DNA of 64,000 nucleotides from NCBI GenBank assembly GCA_964411125.1, contig CAYPJU010000013.1:1-64000 (forward strand). Direction: 5' to 3'. The stretch is from JBFIHF01 sp964411125 (GTDB lineage Bacteria; Myxococcota_A; Bradymonadia; Bradymonadales; Bradymonadaceae). This document shows, one piece after another, positions 51,709 to 60,120 of the stretch. Position 1 is the first letter of the stretch, and each line of letters starts with the position of its first letter. The notes below the pieces were generated by a model. That model was not told the DNA's origin and ran no database searches. It saw only the letters and a program-made list of their open reading frames with translations. The translations under genes were made by a program, and so were the position numbers.

Positions 51709-52866
51709 TCAGTACGCCAGGCCGAGCCCCATCAACAAACCATGGTTGGTGAGCGCGTAGACGCGGCTCGACCCCTTCTCAGGCGGAGCGAAGAAGCCAG
51801 TCGTACCGCGCCATTTCGTGAAGACGTGGCCCGTCTGGCCATCCAGGACATAGACCGGTCCGTCGGTCGTGAAGATCAGGACGTAGTTCCCGAAGGCGAC
51901 GACGCCGCCCGGCAGCGCTCCCTTCAGGCGGAACCGCCACTTCGGCTCACCCTCTTGCAGATCGTAGGCGGTGACGTACCCGACGGCCGACGCGACATAG
52001 GCCGTGTCCGTTCCGTAAGCGACATCCGCGGCGCTCTCGACATCCTGCCGCCAGACGATCTCCCCGGAGGCGCGATCGAGGGCGAAGAGTCCGCCCGCGT
52101 AGGAGAGCGCGAAGAGCCTGCGCCCGCGAAGTTCCACCGCTCCGTCGACGTCGACGAACGCGTCGAGCCCACCGCTCAGGTCCGCTTCCCAGACCTTCGT
52201 TCCCGCGTCGATGTCGAGCGCCAGTAGCTTTCCGTCGGAAAAACCGCAGTAGACGACATCGACGTCGACGACCGGCTGGCAGCTACCCTTGATGGTGAAA
52301 AACTCGGGCACGTCGCGCGAATGACTCCAGATGGGCTCCCCGGTGCTGGCATCGAACGCCCAGAGGACGTCGTTGGCGTCGCTGTAGAAGAGGCGCCCGC
52401 GGTCGTACGCGCCGCGCGTCTCCACCGAAGTGCTCATCCGCTGCTGCCATTCGACCTCGCCGGTCTGCAGGTTCAACGCTCGCAGGTTGCCTTCCAGGTC
52501 CGCGACATACGCCTGCGTGTCGCCGACGACCGGGCCGGCGTGGACGCTCGCCTCGTGCAGCCGGGTTCGCCAGAGGACTGCACCGTTGGCGGCCTGCAGC
52601 TTCGCAACTTCACCCTGCTGGGTCGCCACCACGACCTCGTCGGTCGCACCGACGTGCGAGGGAGTGGCGAACTCCTTGGGCTCGACGTCGAGGTAGCGCC
52701 AGCTCGACATCTGCTGGTTCCACAGAAAGGCCAGATGCGGCGTCGGCGCGGAGGCGATGGTGTCGAAGGTCGCACCTCCCACGGCCTTCGGACCGGGGGT
52801 GCAACCGCAGAGGACCGCCGAAGCGGTCGCGACACCGAGCCAGTTTTTCAGATCGGTCGTCGTCAC
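51709..52866 (-). CDS. BamB-like PQQ-repeat beta-propeller lipoprotein
   Basis: A 385-residue outer-membrane-assembly lipoprotein candidate. A signal peptide with a Cys-rich lipobox-like end (ASAVLCGC) is followed by seven or eight propeller blades with repeated W/F...G...L-A-L-D-A/I-D-x-G-x-x-x-W patterns (NGAVLWRTRL, ALNLQTGEVEWQQRM, AFDASTGEPIWSHSR, ALDIDAGTKVWEADL, ALDRASGEIVWRQDV). BamB helps insert barrel proteins as part of the BAM complex. The GTG start at 52866 overlaps the stop of the YfgM-like gene (GTGA), matching the yfgM-bamB order known in Proteobacteria. Confidence 0.88.
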   Translation of the reverse strand: MTTTDLKNWLGVATASAVLCGCTPGPKAVGGATFDTIASAPTPHLAFLWNQQMSSWRYLDVEPKEFATPSHVGATDEVVVATQQGEVAKLQAANGAVLWRTRLHEASVHAGPVVGDTQAYVADLEGNLRALNLQTGEVEWQQRMSTSVETRGAYDRGRLFYSDANDVLWAFDASTGEPIWSHSRDVPEFFTIKGSCQPVVDVDVVYCGFSDGKLLALDIDAGTKVWEADLSGGLDAFVDVDGAVELRGRRLFALSYAGGLFALDRASGEIVWRQDVESAADVAYGTDTAYVASAVGYVTAYDLQEGEPKWRFRLKGALPGGVVAFGNYVLIFTTDGPVYVLDGQTGHVFTKWRGTTGFFAPPEKGSSRVYALTNHGLLMGLGLAY

Positions 52867-53681
52867 ATCGTGGCCAGACGTCGTTCGATGTCGGCCTTGC
52901 TCGGGTGGTTCGGATCCTCCTCGAGGATCGAGTGGTAGAGCTTTCGTGCGTCTTCGCCACGGCCAGCACGCTCGAGGATGCGAGCCTTCTGGTAGTCGAC
53001 GGCCGACGCGTAGCTGTCGTCGAGCTTCGAGAGCTCGTCGAGCGTCTCGAGCGCCTCGTCCCACTTCTCCGCGCTGGCGTAGACACCGGCGAGTCCCTGG
53101 AGCACCGGGACCTTCATGGAGTCGTCGTTGCTCGTGGCGCGGTAGGACTCGTAAAGCTGAATCGCCTCTTCGGTCTTGCCGAGTTGGGCGGCAGCCGAAG
53201 CTTTCATCAGCGTCGCAGCCTGAGCAATCTCACCCTGTGGGTGCTTCGACAGCGTTTCGTTCGCTCCCGCGTAGACCGCTTCCCAGCGCGCCTGATTGGT
53301 CTCGAACGTCTTCTCGGGGGCTTCGATGTCCGGGTTGCTCTTCAACGACTCGAGCTCGGGCGAACCCTCGATCATCGTAGAGTAGTCTTCGAGCGCTGGT
53401 GTGAGCGTGCTCGACGCCTCTTCGTTTTGCGATTCGAGGACCTGCAGGCCGAAGTAGCCACCGACGATGGCGAGGAACACGACACCGACGATCCCGAGGA
53501 CGAGATAGCGGTTCTCCTCGACCCACGACGCGGTCTCCCACGATGCCTTGAGGATGGGGTCGGCGTCCTCGCCCAGCCTCGACGGCGCCCCGACCGGAGC
53601 ACCGCTCTCGTCGAGGAGTTCCGGGGCTTCGCTCGGGTCGTTGCCGCTCGAGGAGTCTTTCTTTTTAATCTTGATGGCCAT
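52863..53681 (-). CDS. YfgM-like membrane-anchored TPR protein
   Basis: A 272-residue protein with a basic N-terminus (MAIKIKKKDSS), a membrane segment at about 60-80 (YLVLGIVGVVFLAIVGGYFGL) and a periplasmic TPR domain (about 130-265: IAQAATLMKASAAAQLGKTEEAIQLYESY..., VLQGLAGVYASAEKWDEALETLDEL). YfgM in E. coli works with PpiD and SecYEG as a periplasmic chaperone, and a PpiD-like protein is encoded elsewhere in this window (7596-9347). It is translationally coupled to the BamB-like gene. Confidence 0.82.
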   Translation of the reverse strand: MAIKIKKKDSSSGNDPSEAPELLDESGAPVGAPSRLGEDADPILKASWETASWVEENRYLVLGIVGVVFLAIVGGYFGLQVLESQNEEASSTLTPALEDYSTMIEGSPELESLKSNPDIEAPEKTFETNQARWEAVYAGANETLSKHPQGEIAQAATLMKASAAAQLGKTEEAIQLYESYRATSNDDSMKVPVLQGLAGVYASAEKWDEALETLDELSKLDDSYASAVDYQKARILERAGRGEDARKLYHSILEEDPNHPSKADIERRLATM

Positions 53682-53748
53682 CCGCAGCGTCCCTACCCTG
53701 CGTGAAATTTCAAAACATCCGAATGTGCGGCCGGACTATAGTGGTGCC

Positions 53749-54303
53749 ATGGTGCAGTGTCAACCAAGCCTGAAAAGCCTTTCGGCCGCTTGTTTCGCGG
53801 GGTTCGCCGTGCTCCTCGCGGCAGTGCCGGCGCGCGCCGAGGTATGGCTCTGGGCAGGCCCGACCATCGCCAATCTCACCACGGTGCGGGCGGGAGGACA
53901 GCTCGGACCGGGCGCGCAACTCGGGGTCGGCGTCGAACTGTCGGAGTCGTTCGCCGTCGTGGTCGATGCCGCCGCCAGCCACCACCCCGCCGCGCCCGAG
54001 TCCGAACTTCCTGCCGACCGAGTGCTCGCGACCTCGCTCGGCCTTCGGTACGACTTCGACGTCTTCACTTACGTCCCGTACGGCGGTATCGCTGGCGCAT
54101 TTTACCTCGACGTCCCGGCAGTGACCGACGCGATTCCCGCGACGAACGCCGGCGGAAAGGCGTTCCTCGGCGTCGACTGGCGCTGGCATCGCAACTGGTC
54201 CGTCGGCGCGCACGCCGAGCTTCACCTCCTCCTCACGGACCTGAACCGTTTCCCCGTCTACAACTTCTTCGGCCTCAATCTCGCCTACCACATCCGGCTA
54301 TGA
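53749..54303 (+). CDS. Small outer-membrane beta-barrel protein
   Basis: A 184-residue exported protein. A signal peptide ending VPARA-EVW is followed by eight amphipathic strands typical of an OmpA/OmpW-like barrel (LGVGVELSESFAVVVDAAAS, TSLGLRYDFDVFTYVPYGGIAGAFYLD, FLGVDWRWHRNWSVGAHAELHLLL). The C-terminus NLAYHIRL ends in a hydrophobic strand. The start at 53749 gives the signal peptide; the longer frame is antisense to the YfgM-like gene. No specific ligand or pore function can be read. It is divergent from the YfgM/BamB pair. Confidence 0.75.
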   Translation: MVQCQPSLKSLSAACFAGFAVLLAAVPARAEVWLWAGPTIANLTTVRAGGQLGPGAQLGVGVELSESFAVVVDAAASHHPAAPESELPADRVLATSLGLRYDFDVFTYVPYGGIAGAFYLDVPAVTDAIPATNAGGKAFLGVDWRWHRNWSVGAHAELHLLLTDLNRFPVYNFFGLNLAYHIRL

Positions 54304-54433
54304 GCCTCGCCCCACCCGCTACGTAGCGACGGGGTGGAGTGACGCTGCACCACCTCCTGTGGAAAACTTGCCACGACACGACATCCGTGTCATACCTCCC
54401 ACGAACGGGCACGGGCCAACTCTCCGGTAAGGC

Positions 54434-54456
54434 GTGGAATATCAAGGAAATTCCAC
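54434..54456. promoter_or_regulatory. Inverted repeat, possible operator or enhancer site
   Basis: A perfect 7-bp inverted repeat, GTGGAAT (54434-54440) and ATTCCAC (54450-54456), has a 9-nt centre. It ends 13 nt before the sigma54-like -24 element. The symmetry and position suit a dimeric regulator, though enhancer sites usually lie further upstream. Confidence 0.45.
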
Positions 54457-54469
54457 TCTACGGAGCACC

Positions 54470-54485
54470 TGGCACGTCTCCTGCT
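54470..54485 (+). promoter_or_regulatory. Sigma54-like promoter (-24/-12)
   Basis: TGGCACG (54470-54476) is followed by TCTCCTGCT, so the invariant GG and GC are separated by exactly 10 nt. This differs from the consensus TGGCAC-N5-TTGC by one base (CTGC for TTGC). It lies about 100 nt upstream of the Asn-rich lipoprotein gene. A sigma54 activator is encoded at 26709-28244, but nothing links the two directly. Confidence 0.55.
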
Positions 54486-54586
54486 TTGTTGCTCGGTGCC
54501 GGATTAGGCCCGAGGTCGCGAGAAGGACCTCCGCGAACTTTTGAACTCGGCGTCACCGAAGACGCCAACACGACTAGGAGAAGTAG

Positions 54587-55150
54587 ATGCGTAAACTGAT
54601 CATGACTGCTGCTGCCGTCGCCCTCGTGGGCGCCGTCGGATGTGGAAACAACAACGGTGACAACAACGGAACGAACAACGGCACCGCCGGTTCCAACAAC
54701 GGCACCGCCGGTTCCAACAACGGCACCGCCGGCTCCAACAACGGGACCGCCGGTTCCAACAACGGCACGACCGCCGGTTCCAACAACGGCACGACCGCCG
54801 GAACCAACAACGGCACGACCGCCGGAACCAACAACGGCACGACTGCCGGGACGAACAACGGCACCACCAATGCCGGTCCGAGCGACAACTGCGCGAAGTA
54901 CTGCGAGCTCGTCCTCGCCAACTGCACCGGCGCCGACGAGATCTACGCCGACGAGGCCACCTGCCTCACCGCTTGCGAAGGCTTCGACGACAACGGCACC
55001 GATTGTGCGACCGATCCGTCGACCTGCTCCGCCGAGACCACCGGCGTGCAGTGCCGCGTCTACCACGCAAGCGTCGCCGGGACCGACGCGACGACGCCCC
55101 CGGTCCACTGCCCGCACGCCGCAATCGACGGCGGCGGCGTCTGCAACTGA
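54587..55150 (+). CDS. Asn-Gly-Thr repeat lipoprotein with Cys-rich domain
   Basis: A 187-residue lipoprotein. The signal peptide ends LVGAVGC, with acylated Cys at about 19. A linker of tandem N-N-G-T-A-G-S and N-N-G-T-T-A-G-T/S units (about 20-95) follows. The C-terminal domain has nine cysteines (DNCAKYCELVLANCTGADEIYADEATCLTACEGF...), a C-x3-C...C...C-x3-C pattern seen in many surface lipoproteins of this group. AGGAG precedes the ATG and a strong terminator follows. It shares architecture with the gapped lipoprotein at 15546-16688. Function unknown. Confidence 0.85.
   Translation: MRKLIMTAAAVALVGAVGCGNNNGDNNGTNNGTAGSNNGTAGSNNGTAGSNNGTAGSNNGTTAGSNNGTTAGTNNGTTAGTNNGTTAGTNNGTTNAGPSDNCAKYCELVLANCTGADEIYADEATCLTACEGFDDNGTDCATDPSTCSAETTGVQCRVYHASVAGTDATTPPVHCPHAAIDGGGVCN
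54650..54870 (+). repeat. Tandem 21-24 bp coding repeat
   Basis: About ten near-identical units of the form AACAACGGCACCGCCGGTTCC (21 nt), lengthening by one codon to 24 nt in the second half, encode the Asn-Gly-Thr linker. Units keep frame, so copy number can change by slippage or recombination without breaking the protein. Confidence 0.9.
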
Positions 55151-55178
55151 CGCTTCTCTCCCCACGGGGGGAATGCGA

Positions 55179-55210
55179 CGGGCGGGCCTCCGGGCTCGCC
55201 CGTTTTTTTT
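55179..55210 (+). terminator. Intrinsic terminator of the Asn-rich lipoprotein gene
   Basis: A 10-bp stem with one G-T pair (CGGGCGGGCC at 55179-55188 with GGCTCGCCCG at 55193-55202) and a TCCG loop is followed by eight T. It is the clearest forward terminator in the window. Confidence 0.93.
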
Positions 55211-55292
55211 GCCCGCATCTTCCCCTTTTCGCCGTCGAACGTCGTAGTCTCTGGTTGGCAGGCGCCCCAGTGCGATGCTAAGTCTCACCGTC

Positions 55293-55919
55293 ATGATCGA
55301 CCTGCGAACGTTCACGTACATCGACATCCTCCAGCCCAAGCTGGCGGGCTTCCTTCAGACCGTGTGCCAGGGCTACCAGCCGCTGGAGGATCAGGCGGTC
55401 CTCTACGTCGAGGTCGCACCCGGCATCTCCATCAACCAGGTCACCGACGTCTGCCTCAAGCGGACCGACGTCCAGCCCGGGATGCAGATCGTCGAACGTG
55501 CGTTCGGCGTCCTCGAAGTGCATCACTTCGACCAGGGACAGATCCGCGAGGCGGGACAGGCGATCCTCGATTACTACGGCATCAAAGAGGAGGACCGACT
55601 CGCTCCCGTCATCAAGACCAACCAGGTCATCACGGGAATCGCCGGTCATCAGTCGATGCTCATCAACCGCATGCGCCATGGCGACCTCATCGCCGAGGGC
55701 GAGACGCTCTACGTGATGGAGTGTCATCCGGCGGGATACGCGATGATCGCGGCGAACGAAGCCGAGAAGGCGAGCCCGATCACGCTCCTCGAGATGCGCG
55801 CGGTCGGCGCCTACGGTCGCCTCTACCTCGGCGGCTACGAAGAGGAGATCGCCGAAGCACAGCGTGCGGTCACCGAAGCCCTCAGCTCGATCAGCGGTAG
55901 GAAGAACGAAGGTCGCTGA
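55293..55919 (+). CDS. Tandem-domain bacterial microcompartment (BMC) shell-type protein
   Basis: A 208-residue protein with two fused BMC-like domains. The first spans about 1-100 (DLRTFTYIDILQPKLAGFL...FGVLEVHHFDQGQIREAGQAIL). The second spans about 115-205 and ends in GYAMIAANEAEKASPITLLEMRAVGAYGRLYLGGYEEEIAEAQRAVTEAL, the BMC pattern. Such BMC-T proteins form trimers that tile microcompartment shells. No other shell protein, pentamer or cargo enzyme lies nearby, so it is an orphan. The start at 55293 (MIDLRT) was preferred to 55275 by analogy with the family N-terminus; no strong ribosome-binding site is visible. Confidence 0.75.
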   Translation: MIDLRTFTYIDILQPKLAGFLQTVCQGYQPLEDQAVLYVEVAPGISINQVTDVCLKRTDVQPGMQIVERAFGVLEVHHFDQGQIREAGQAILDYYGIKEEDRLAPVIKTNQVITGIAGHQSMLINRMRHGDLIAEGETLYVMECHPAGYAMIAANEAEKASPITLLEMRAVGAYGRLYLGGYEEEIAEAQRAVTEALSSISGRKNEGR

Positions 55920-55935
55920 GCGCCGCCCTACCCCG

Positions 55936-58788
55936 TCACTTTTCCGATTCGCCCGACTCGTTCTGCTTCGCCCGCTCTTCGGCGTCGCGCTTGGCACGTT
56001 CGATCGCCGCGCTCTCCTCGAGCTCCTCGATCTCCTTTCGCGCCTCCTCGATTCCCGACCGACGGTCGATCGTGTCGATCGTGGAATCGTACTCGTCCTT
56101 CATCTCCACCGGCGCGGACTCGCGCAGCTGTTGCAGCGCCGGGATCAGGTTCTCGTCTCGAGAAAACGCCAGCGCCCGAAGCGCGATCGCCTTGTCCTGA
56201 TTCGACGGTCCCTCCCGAACGATCCGCAACAGCGCCTGCCCACCCGCCGGAGAATCTCGACGTCCGAGCGCGAGGAGCGCGCGCGTTCGCAGACGCTCGT
56301 TCTGACGCTCGCCAAGATCGTCGAACGGCTGACCGCGCTCCGCGAGTCGGATGAGAGACTCTTCACCCGCCTCGCTGTCGTCGAGCCCCAGTAAGTCGAT
56401 GAGATCGCGCCGCATGTCCGCCGTGGTCGACTCGTCCCAGAGGAGCCTCGTGACGAGCGCCGGCGACATCGTGCGTTTCGCCCGCATCAACGCTTCTGCG
56501 ATCACCGCGGCACGCGGCGCATTGACGTCCCTCGCGAGCTCCGCCTCCATGGCGGCGAGCGCCCCGTCGTCCCCCATCTCCGCGAGCACCGTGTAGGCTT
56601 GCTCCAGACCCGGCCTCCACGTCTCCGTCTCCGCGTACCTCTGAATACTCACGAGCGCCTGGCGGCGATCCTTGCGCTCCTGCAGTCCGGAAATCGCTGC
56701 GATGCGAACGTCGGGTGACTGGTCCAAAAGCCCCGCTTCCAACACGATCCGGGCATCGCGCCCGGCGTAGCGCGATAGAGACTCGAGCGCCTGCCGCCGA
56801 ATCAAGGGGTCTCGCGCCTCGGTCGCGAGCGCGGAGAGCGTCGGAACGGCCCCCTCGGTACGGAAGAACCCGAGCGCCTTCATCGCCAGAAGACGCGGTC
56901 GACGCCGCTTGCTGTCGTCCAGAATCTCGAGCAGCACTTCGCTCGATTCGTGTCTCCCCTGCCCCCGGTAGTGCAGCTTGCGCCCGATCGCGTTGATCGC
57001 CATCAGCGCATCCACCCCTTTCGCCTGATCCACGTTGCTCCTCGCGACCTGGAACAAAAGCTTTAAGTTCTCCCCCTTCCCTCGTGCCACCGACCGAACC
57101 CGTTCGGCCCGGACGCGCTCCGAGCCCTCGCCGAGGCGATCGATGAGCGCAGCAACGGTGGACGGGTTTCCGAGGCGGCCGATCATCCGCGTCAGGTCCG
57201 TGTACTTTCTCTCGTTCTCCGGCGGACGCTCCTCCAAAACCTCGAGTAACGCTTCAGCAGCCTTCTGGTTGTGCGCGGAGAGGGCCGGCTTTACCAGGGT
57301 GTAAGCTTTGTCGCTGGGATGGGACTGCTCGAACATCTGGACCAGAATCTCGATCGAGGACTCCGAAGGAAGGCTTCGTAACAGCGGGATGACTCGAATG
57401 CGGTCCTCCTCGGTGCCCGTGAGCAGGACGTTGCGCAGGACGGCGACGAGCTGCTCGGCGAGCGGAGTCGTCAACTGAACGAGCCGGCGCGACTTGGCCC
57501 GGTCTTCGGCCTTCAGCAGCTTTTCGACGACGACGAGCGCCGCGACGTCGGGCGGCAGCCCCTGAAGCTCCGACACCGGCGTCACCTCGGAGATCGCGAC
57601 CGACTCCGCTTTCCAGGCGTCCTCGCCTCGCCCCTTCCCCCGACGGCCATCGAGCAGCACCATCGTCATGCAGTTGGTCTGCACGGGCCGCGGAAGCCGC
57701 ACGATGAGCCCGCCGTGGTCATCCACCACCCGATGGGGTGTCTCGGGAATCTGGGCGAGCACGCGGCTGCCGTCCGAAAAGGTGAAGAGCAGCTCGCGGG
57801 GCCGCGCGAAGGCTTCGAACTCTTCGGCGTTCGCACCGTTTCCGGGGTAGACGCGCACGGCGTGCACCTTGAGAGCGTCGTTCACTCGGGTCGTCGCGAA
57901 CTCTCCCACGCCCAGCCCTGCCGCCCCTTCGACCCACGGTGTCGCGTTGTTCCTGTCCCCGAGCTCGAGCGGTCGAATCACGGTCCGGCTGTCGTCGGGG
58001 TTGTGCCGGTCGGTGGTCGCCGAGTACCAGAGGTAGAACCGATGATACGGCGACGGCTCGAACTTCTCTTTTGGAAGCTCCGCCTTTACCGTCGTGGCCC
58101 CCTTGGCGAGCGTCTTGACGTCGAGTCGGCTGCGAAACGCCATCCGCTCCGGGATGAACGTCTGGTACGCGGCGAGGTTCGTGCCGCAGAACCGCGTGTT
58201 CTCCGAGCTGCGGAGGCGAATGAGCTCGTCCTTCTTGTCTTCGCGCCGAATGACGAGTCGGTCTCCGCCGTCGATCGGCGAGTTCCGGGTCGAAGCGATC
58301 TGCTGCCAGACCTGGCCTCGCTCCCCCGATTTGACTCCGTAAGCCCATGCAACCTGCGCGCGCTCGGCCGCCGGCGGTGCGTCGGCCCCCGGTAGAGGCG
58401 TCGCCTCGAAGATGACGACGACGACGTTACCGAACCCCTGCACGATCACGTCGTAGCCGTAGTATTCGGCGCCGAACCACTCCGGGAGCGTCGCCAGACC
58501 GACCGTTTTGTTTCGCCCGCGGTCGACCAGGCGAACGTTCCACCCTGTCGCCGTGGAGCTGCGGTGCATCCAGAGCGAGACGCCCTCTTTGCCCGCGACC
58601 TTCTCGATCGAGCGGGTGAACCGCACGACGTCTTCTGCGCCGACGTCGCTCGGCTGGGCGACGGCCGGCGATGGTACGAAGGGCGTCGTGAGCGCACACG
58701 CGACCCCGAACGCAGCGCAAAGAATGAGTCGTTTTGGAAGTAGACGTTGCAAGGCAACTCGTCGCCAATATGCTACCAACGCCACCAT
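55936..58788 (-). CDS. Exported HEAT-repeat protein with a galactose-binding-like domain
   Basis: A 950-residue exported protein. The N-terminus carries a long signal segment (LPKRLILCAAFGVACALTTPFVPSPAVAQ). The first 400 residues include a beta domain resembling discoidin/NADase-type glycan-binding modules (NNATPWVEGAAGLGVGEFATTRVNDALKVHAVRVYPGNG). Residues 450-900 form a HEAT/armadillo solenoid (ALSAHNQKAAEALLEVL, DPLIRRQALESLSRYAG, SPDVRIAAISGLQERKDRRQA). A charged coiled tail ends it. It looks like an envelope adhesion or scaffold protein. The start at 58788 leaves 22 nt to the divergent maf gene. Confidence 0.72.
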   Translation of the reverse strand: MVALVAYWRRVALQRLLPKRLILCAAFGVACALTTPFVPSPAVAQPSDVGAEDVVRFTRSIEKVAGKEGVSLWMHRSSTATGWNVRLVDRGRNKTVGLATLPEWFGAEYYGYDVIVQGFGNVVVVIFEATPLPGADAPPAAERAQVAWAYGVKSGERGQVWQQIASTRNSPIDGGDRLVIRREDKKDELIRLRSSENTRFCGTNLAAYQTFIPERMAFRSRLDVKTLAKGATTVKAELPKEKFEPSPYHRFYLWYSATTDRHNPDDSRTVIRPLELGDRNNATPWVEGAAGLGVGEFATTRVNDALKVHAVRVYPGNGANAEEFEAFARPRELLFTFSDGSRVLAQIPETPHRVVDDHGGLIVRLPRPVQTNCMTMVLLDGRRGKGRGEDAWKAESVAISEVTPVSELQGLPPDVAALVVVEKLLKAEDRAKSRRLVQLTTPLAEQLVAVLRNVLLTGTEEDRIRVIPLLRSLPSESSIEILVQMFEQSHPSDKAYTLVKPALSAHNQKAAEALLEVLEERPPENERKYTDLTRMIGRLGNPSTVAALIDRLGEGSERVRAERVRSVARGKGENLKLLFQVARSNVDQAKGVDALMAINAIGRKLHYRGQGRHESSEVLLEILDDSKRRRPRLLAMKALGFFRTEGAVPTLSALATEARDPLIRRQALESLSRYAGRDARIVLEAGLLDQSPDVRIAAISGLQERKDRRQALVSIQRYAETETWRPGLEQAYTVLAEMGDDGALAAMEAELARDVNAPRAAVIAEALMRAKRTMSPALVTRLLWDESTTADMRRDLIDLLGLDDSEAGEESLIRLAERGQPFDDLGERQNERLRTRALLALGRRDSPAGGQALLRIVREGPSNQDKAIALRALAFSRDENLIPALQQLRESAPVEMKDEYDSTIDTIDRRSGIEEARKEIEELEESAAIERAKRDAEERAKQNESGESEK

Positions 58789-58810
58789 ACTACGCCCGCA
58801 CCCCCCCGAA

Positions 58811-59428
58811 ATGCCACACCCACACCGCCACATCGTGCTCGCGAGCGGCTCTCCACGCCGCAAAGAGCTCCTCGAGGGGCTCGGATTTCGCCTCACGGTC
58901 TTGCGCGCCGACGTCCCCGAAGTCCCCGCCCCCGACGAGTCTCCCAGCGCCTACACGCGTCGACTGGCGCACGAAAAGGCGAGCGCCGTCGCCGCCCGCC
59001 TCGACCGAGAGCATCCCGACTGGGTGCTCGCCGCGGACACCGTGGTGGTCTTCGACGACCGAATCCTGGAGAAGCCGGCCGACGACGAGGATGCGGTCCG
59101 CACGCTGCAGGAGCTCAGCGGGGCCCGCCATCAGGTCGTGACCTCGTTCTGCTGGCGACACCGCGACGGCCGCGATCTCGTCGACACCGTGGTCACCGAC
59201 GTCTCCTTTCGCACTCTGCCCGACGCGTGGATCCATGCCTACGTCCGCTCCGGCGAGCCGATGGACAAGGCAGGCGGATACGGTATTCAGGGCCGCGCCG
59301 CGGCATTCGTCGATCGTATCGAGGGTTCGTACTCCTGCGTCGTCGGCCTCCCGGTCTGCGCCGTTCTGCAGCGGTTCGAGGAGCTGGGAGAGCTGGAGAC
59401 CTTCCCGTTCGCCGAGGCGAGTTCATGA
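58811..59428 (+). CDS. maf: Maf-family nucleoside triphosphate pyrophosphatase
   Basis: A 205-residue house-cleaning enzyme hydrolysing noncanonical or canonical (d)NTPs such as dTTP and UTP. It also influences septum formation. Motifs are VLASGSPRRKELLEGLGF (nucleotide-binding loop), VLAADTVVVFDDRILEKP (catalytic Asp) and GEPMDKAGGYGIQGRAAAFVDRIEGSYSCVVGLPV. Normal length. Its stop overlaps the yggS start (ATGA, 59425-59428), so maf, yggS and proC form one coupled operon. Confidence 0.95.
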   Translation: MPHPHRHIVLASGSPRRKELLEGLGFRLTVLRADVPEVPAPDESPSAYTRRLAHEKASAVAARLDREHPDWVLAADTVVVFDDRILEKPADDEDAVRTLQELSGARHQVVTSFCWRHRDGRDLVDTVVTDVSFRTLPDAWIHAYVRSGEPMDKAGGYGIQGRAAAFVDRIEGSYSCVVGLPVCAVLQRFEELGELETFPFAEASS

Positions 59429-60120
59429 CTGACTTCGCCGCCAACCTCGCGATGGTGGAGGCCCGCATTGCCGCGGCGTGCGAAAGCGCGCGACGGAACC
59501 GGGCCGACGTGCGCCTCGTCGCGGTGTCCAAGGGGCACGAAGTGGCAGCGATTCGAGCTTTCTACGAGCTCGGCCTTCGCGATTTCGGCGAATCGTACGT
59601 CGGCGAGTGGCAGGCGAAGCGGCCCGAACTCCCGGACGACATTCGCTGGCACTTCATCGGAGCACTGCAGTCGCGCAAGGCCCGCGAACTCGCGGACGCC
59701 GTACACCTGATCCACTCCGTCGACCGGATGAGCCTCGCCCGACAGATCGACAAGAGATGGACGGAGCCTGCGGACGTGCTGCTGCAGGTCAACATCGACG
59801 ACGACGACGCCAAATCGGGTTGCGAGCGTGCCGAGACGGCTTCGCTGCTGCGCCAGATCCTGGCGGAATGTCCCGACGTCCACGTGCGCGGGCTGATGAC
59901 GATCCCGAGCCTCGCCTTCTCCGAAGCGCCGGAAGGACGCCCCAACCCGTTCGCAGACCTTCGAACACTCCGTGACGAGCTCCTCGCGGAATTCGACCAC
60001 GAGAACGCCCCCCTCACCGAGCTGTCGATGGGGATGACCAACGACCTGGAAATCGCCGTTCGTAGTGGCGCCACACTCGTCCGCGTCGGCACCGCTCTCT
60101 TCGGCCCGAGGAACCCATGA
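59425..60120 (+). CDS. YggS/PLPBP-type pyridoxal-phosphate homeostasis protein
   Basis: A 231-residue PLP-binding TIM-barrel protein without known catalytic activity that buffers PLP and influences amino-acid metabolism. Lys36 (LVAVSKGHE) is the PLP-binding Lys. WHFIGALQSRKAREL, VLLQVNIDDDDAKSGC, VRGLMTIPSL and LSMGMTNDLEIAVRSGATLVRVGTALFG are the family signatures. It is coupled by ATGA overlaps to maf upstream and proC downstream, a widespread arrangement. Confidence 0.95.
   Translation: MTDFAANLAMVEARIAAACESARRNRADVRLVAVSKGHEVAAIRAFYELGLRDFGESYVGEWQAKRPELPDDIRWHFIGALQSRKARELADAVHLIHSVDRMSLARQIDKRWTEPADVLLQVNIDDDDAKSGCERAETASLLRQILAECPDVHVRGLMTIPSLAFSEAPEGRPNPFADLRTLRDELLAEFDHENAPLTELSMGMTNDLEIAVRSGATLVRVGTALFGPRNP

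Larger units (their letters stand above)
54304..54586 (+). promoter_or_regulatory. Upstream region of the Asn-rich lipoprotein gene
   Basis: 283 nt without a gene. It begins with a GC-rich stem-loop region right after the barrel gene (CCACCC and GGGGTGG around 54312-54336, no T tract, a weak terminator at best). It contains the sigma54-like element and palindrome described separately, and ends with AGGAG at 54576-54580 as the ribosome-binding site of the lipoprotein gene. Confidence 0.5.

Noticed and set aside
54650..54870. Regular 21-24 nt repeats considered as a CRISPR array.
   Set aside because: Repeats are contiguous with no unique spacers, are in frame and encode Asn-Gly-Thr units.
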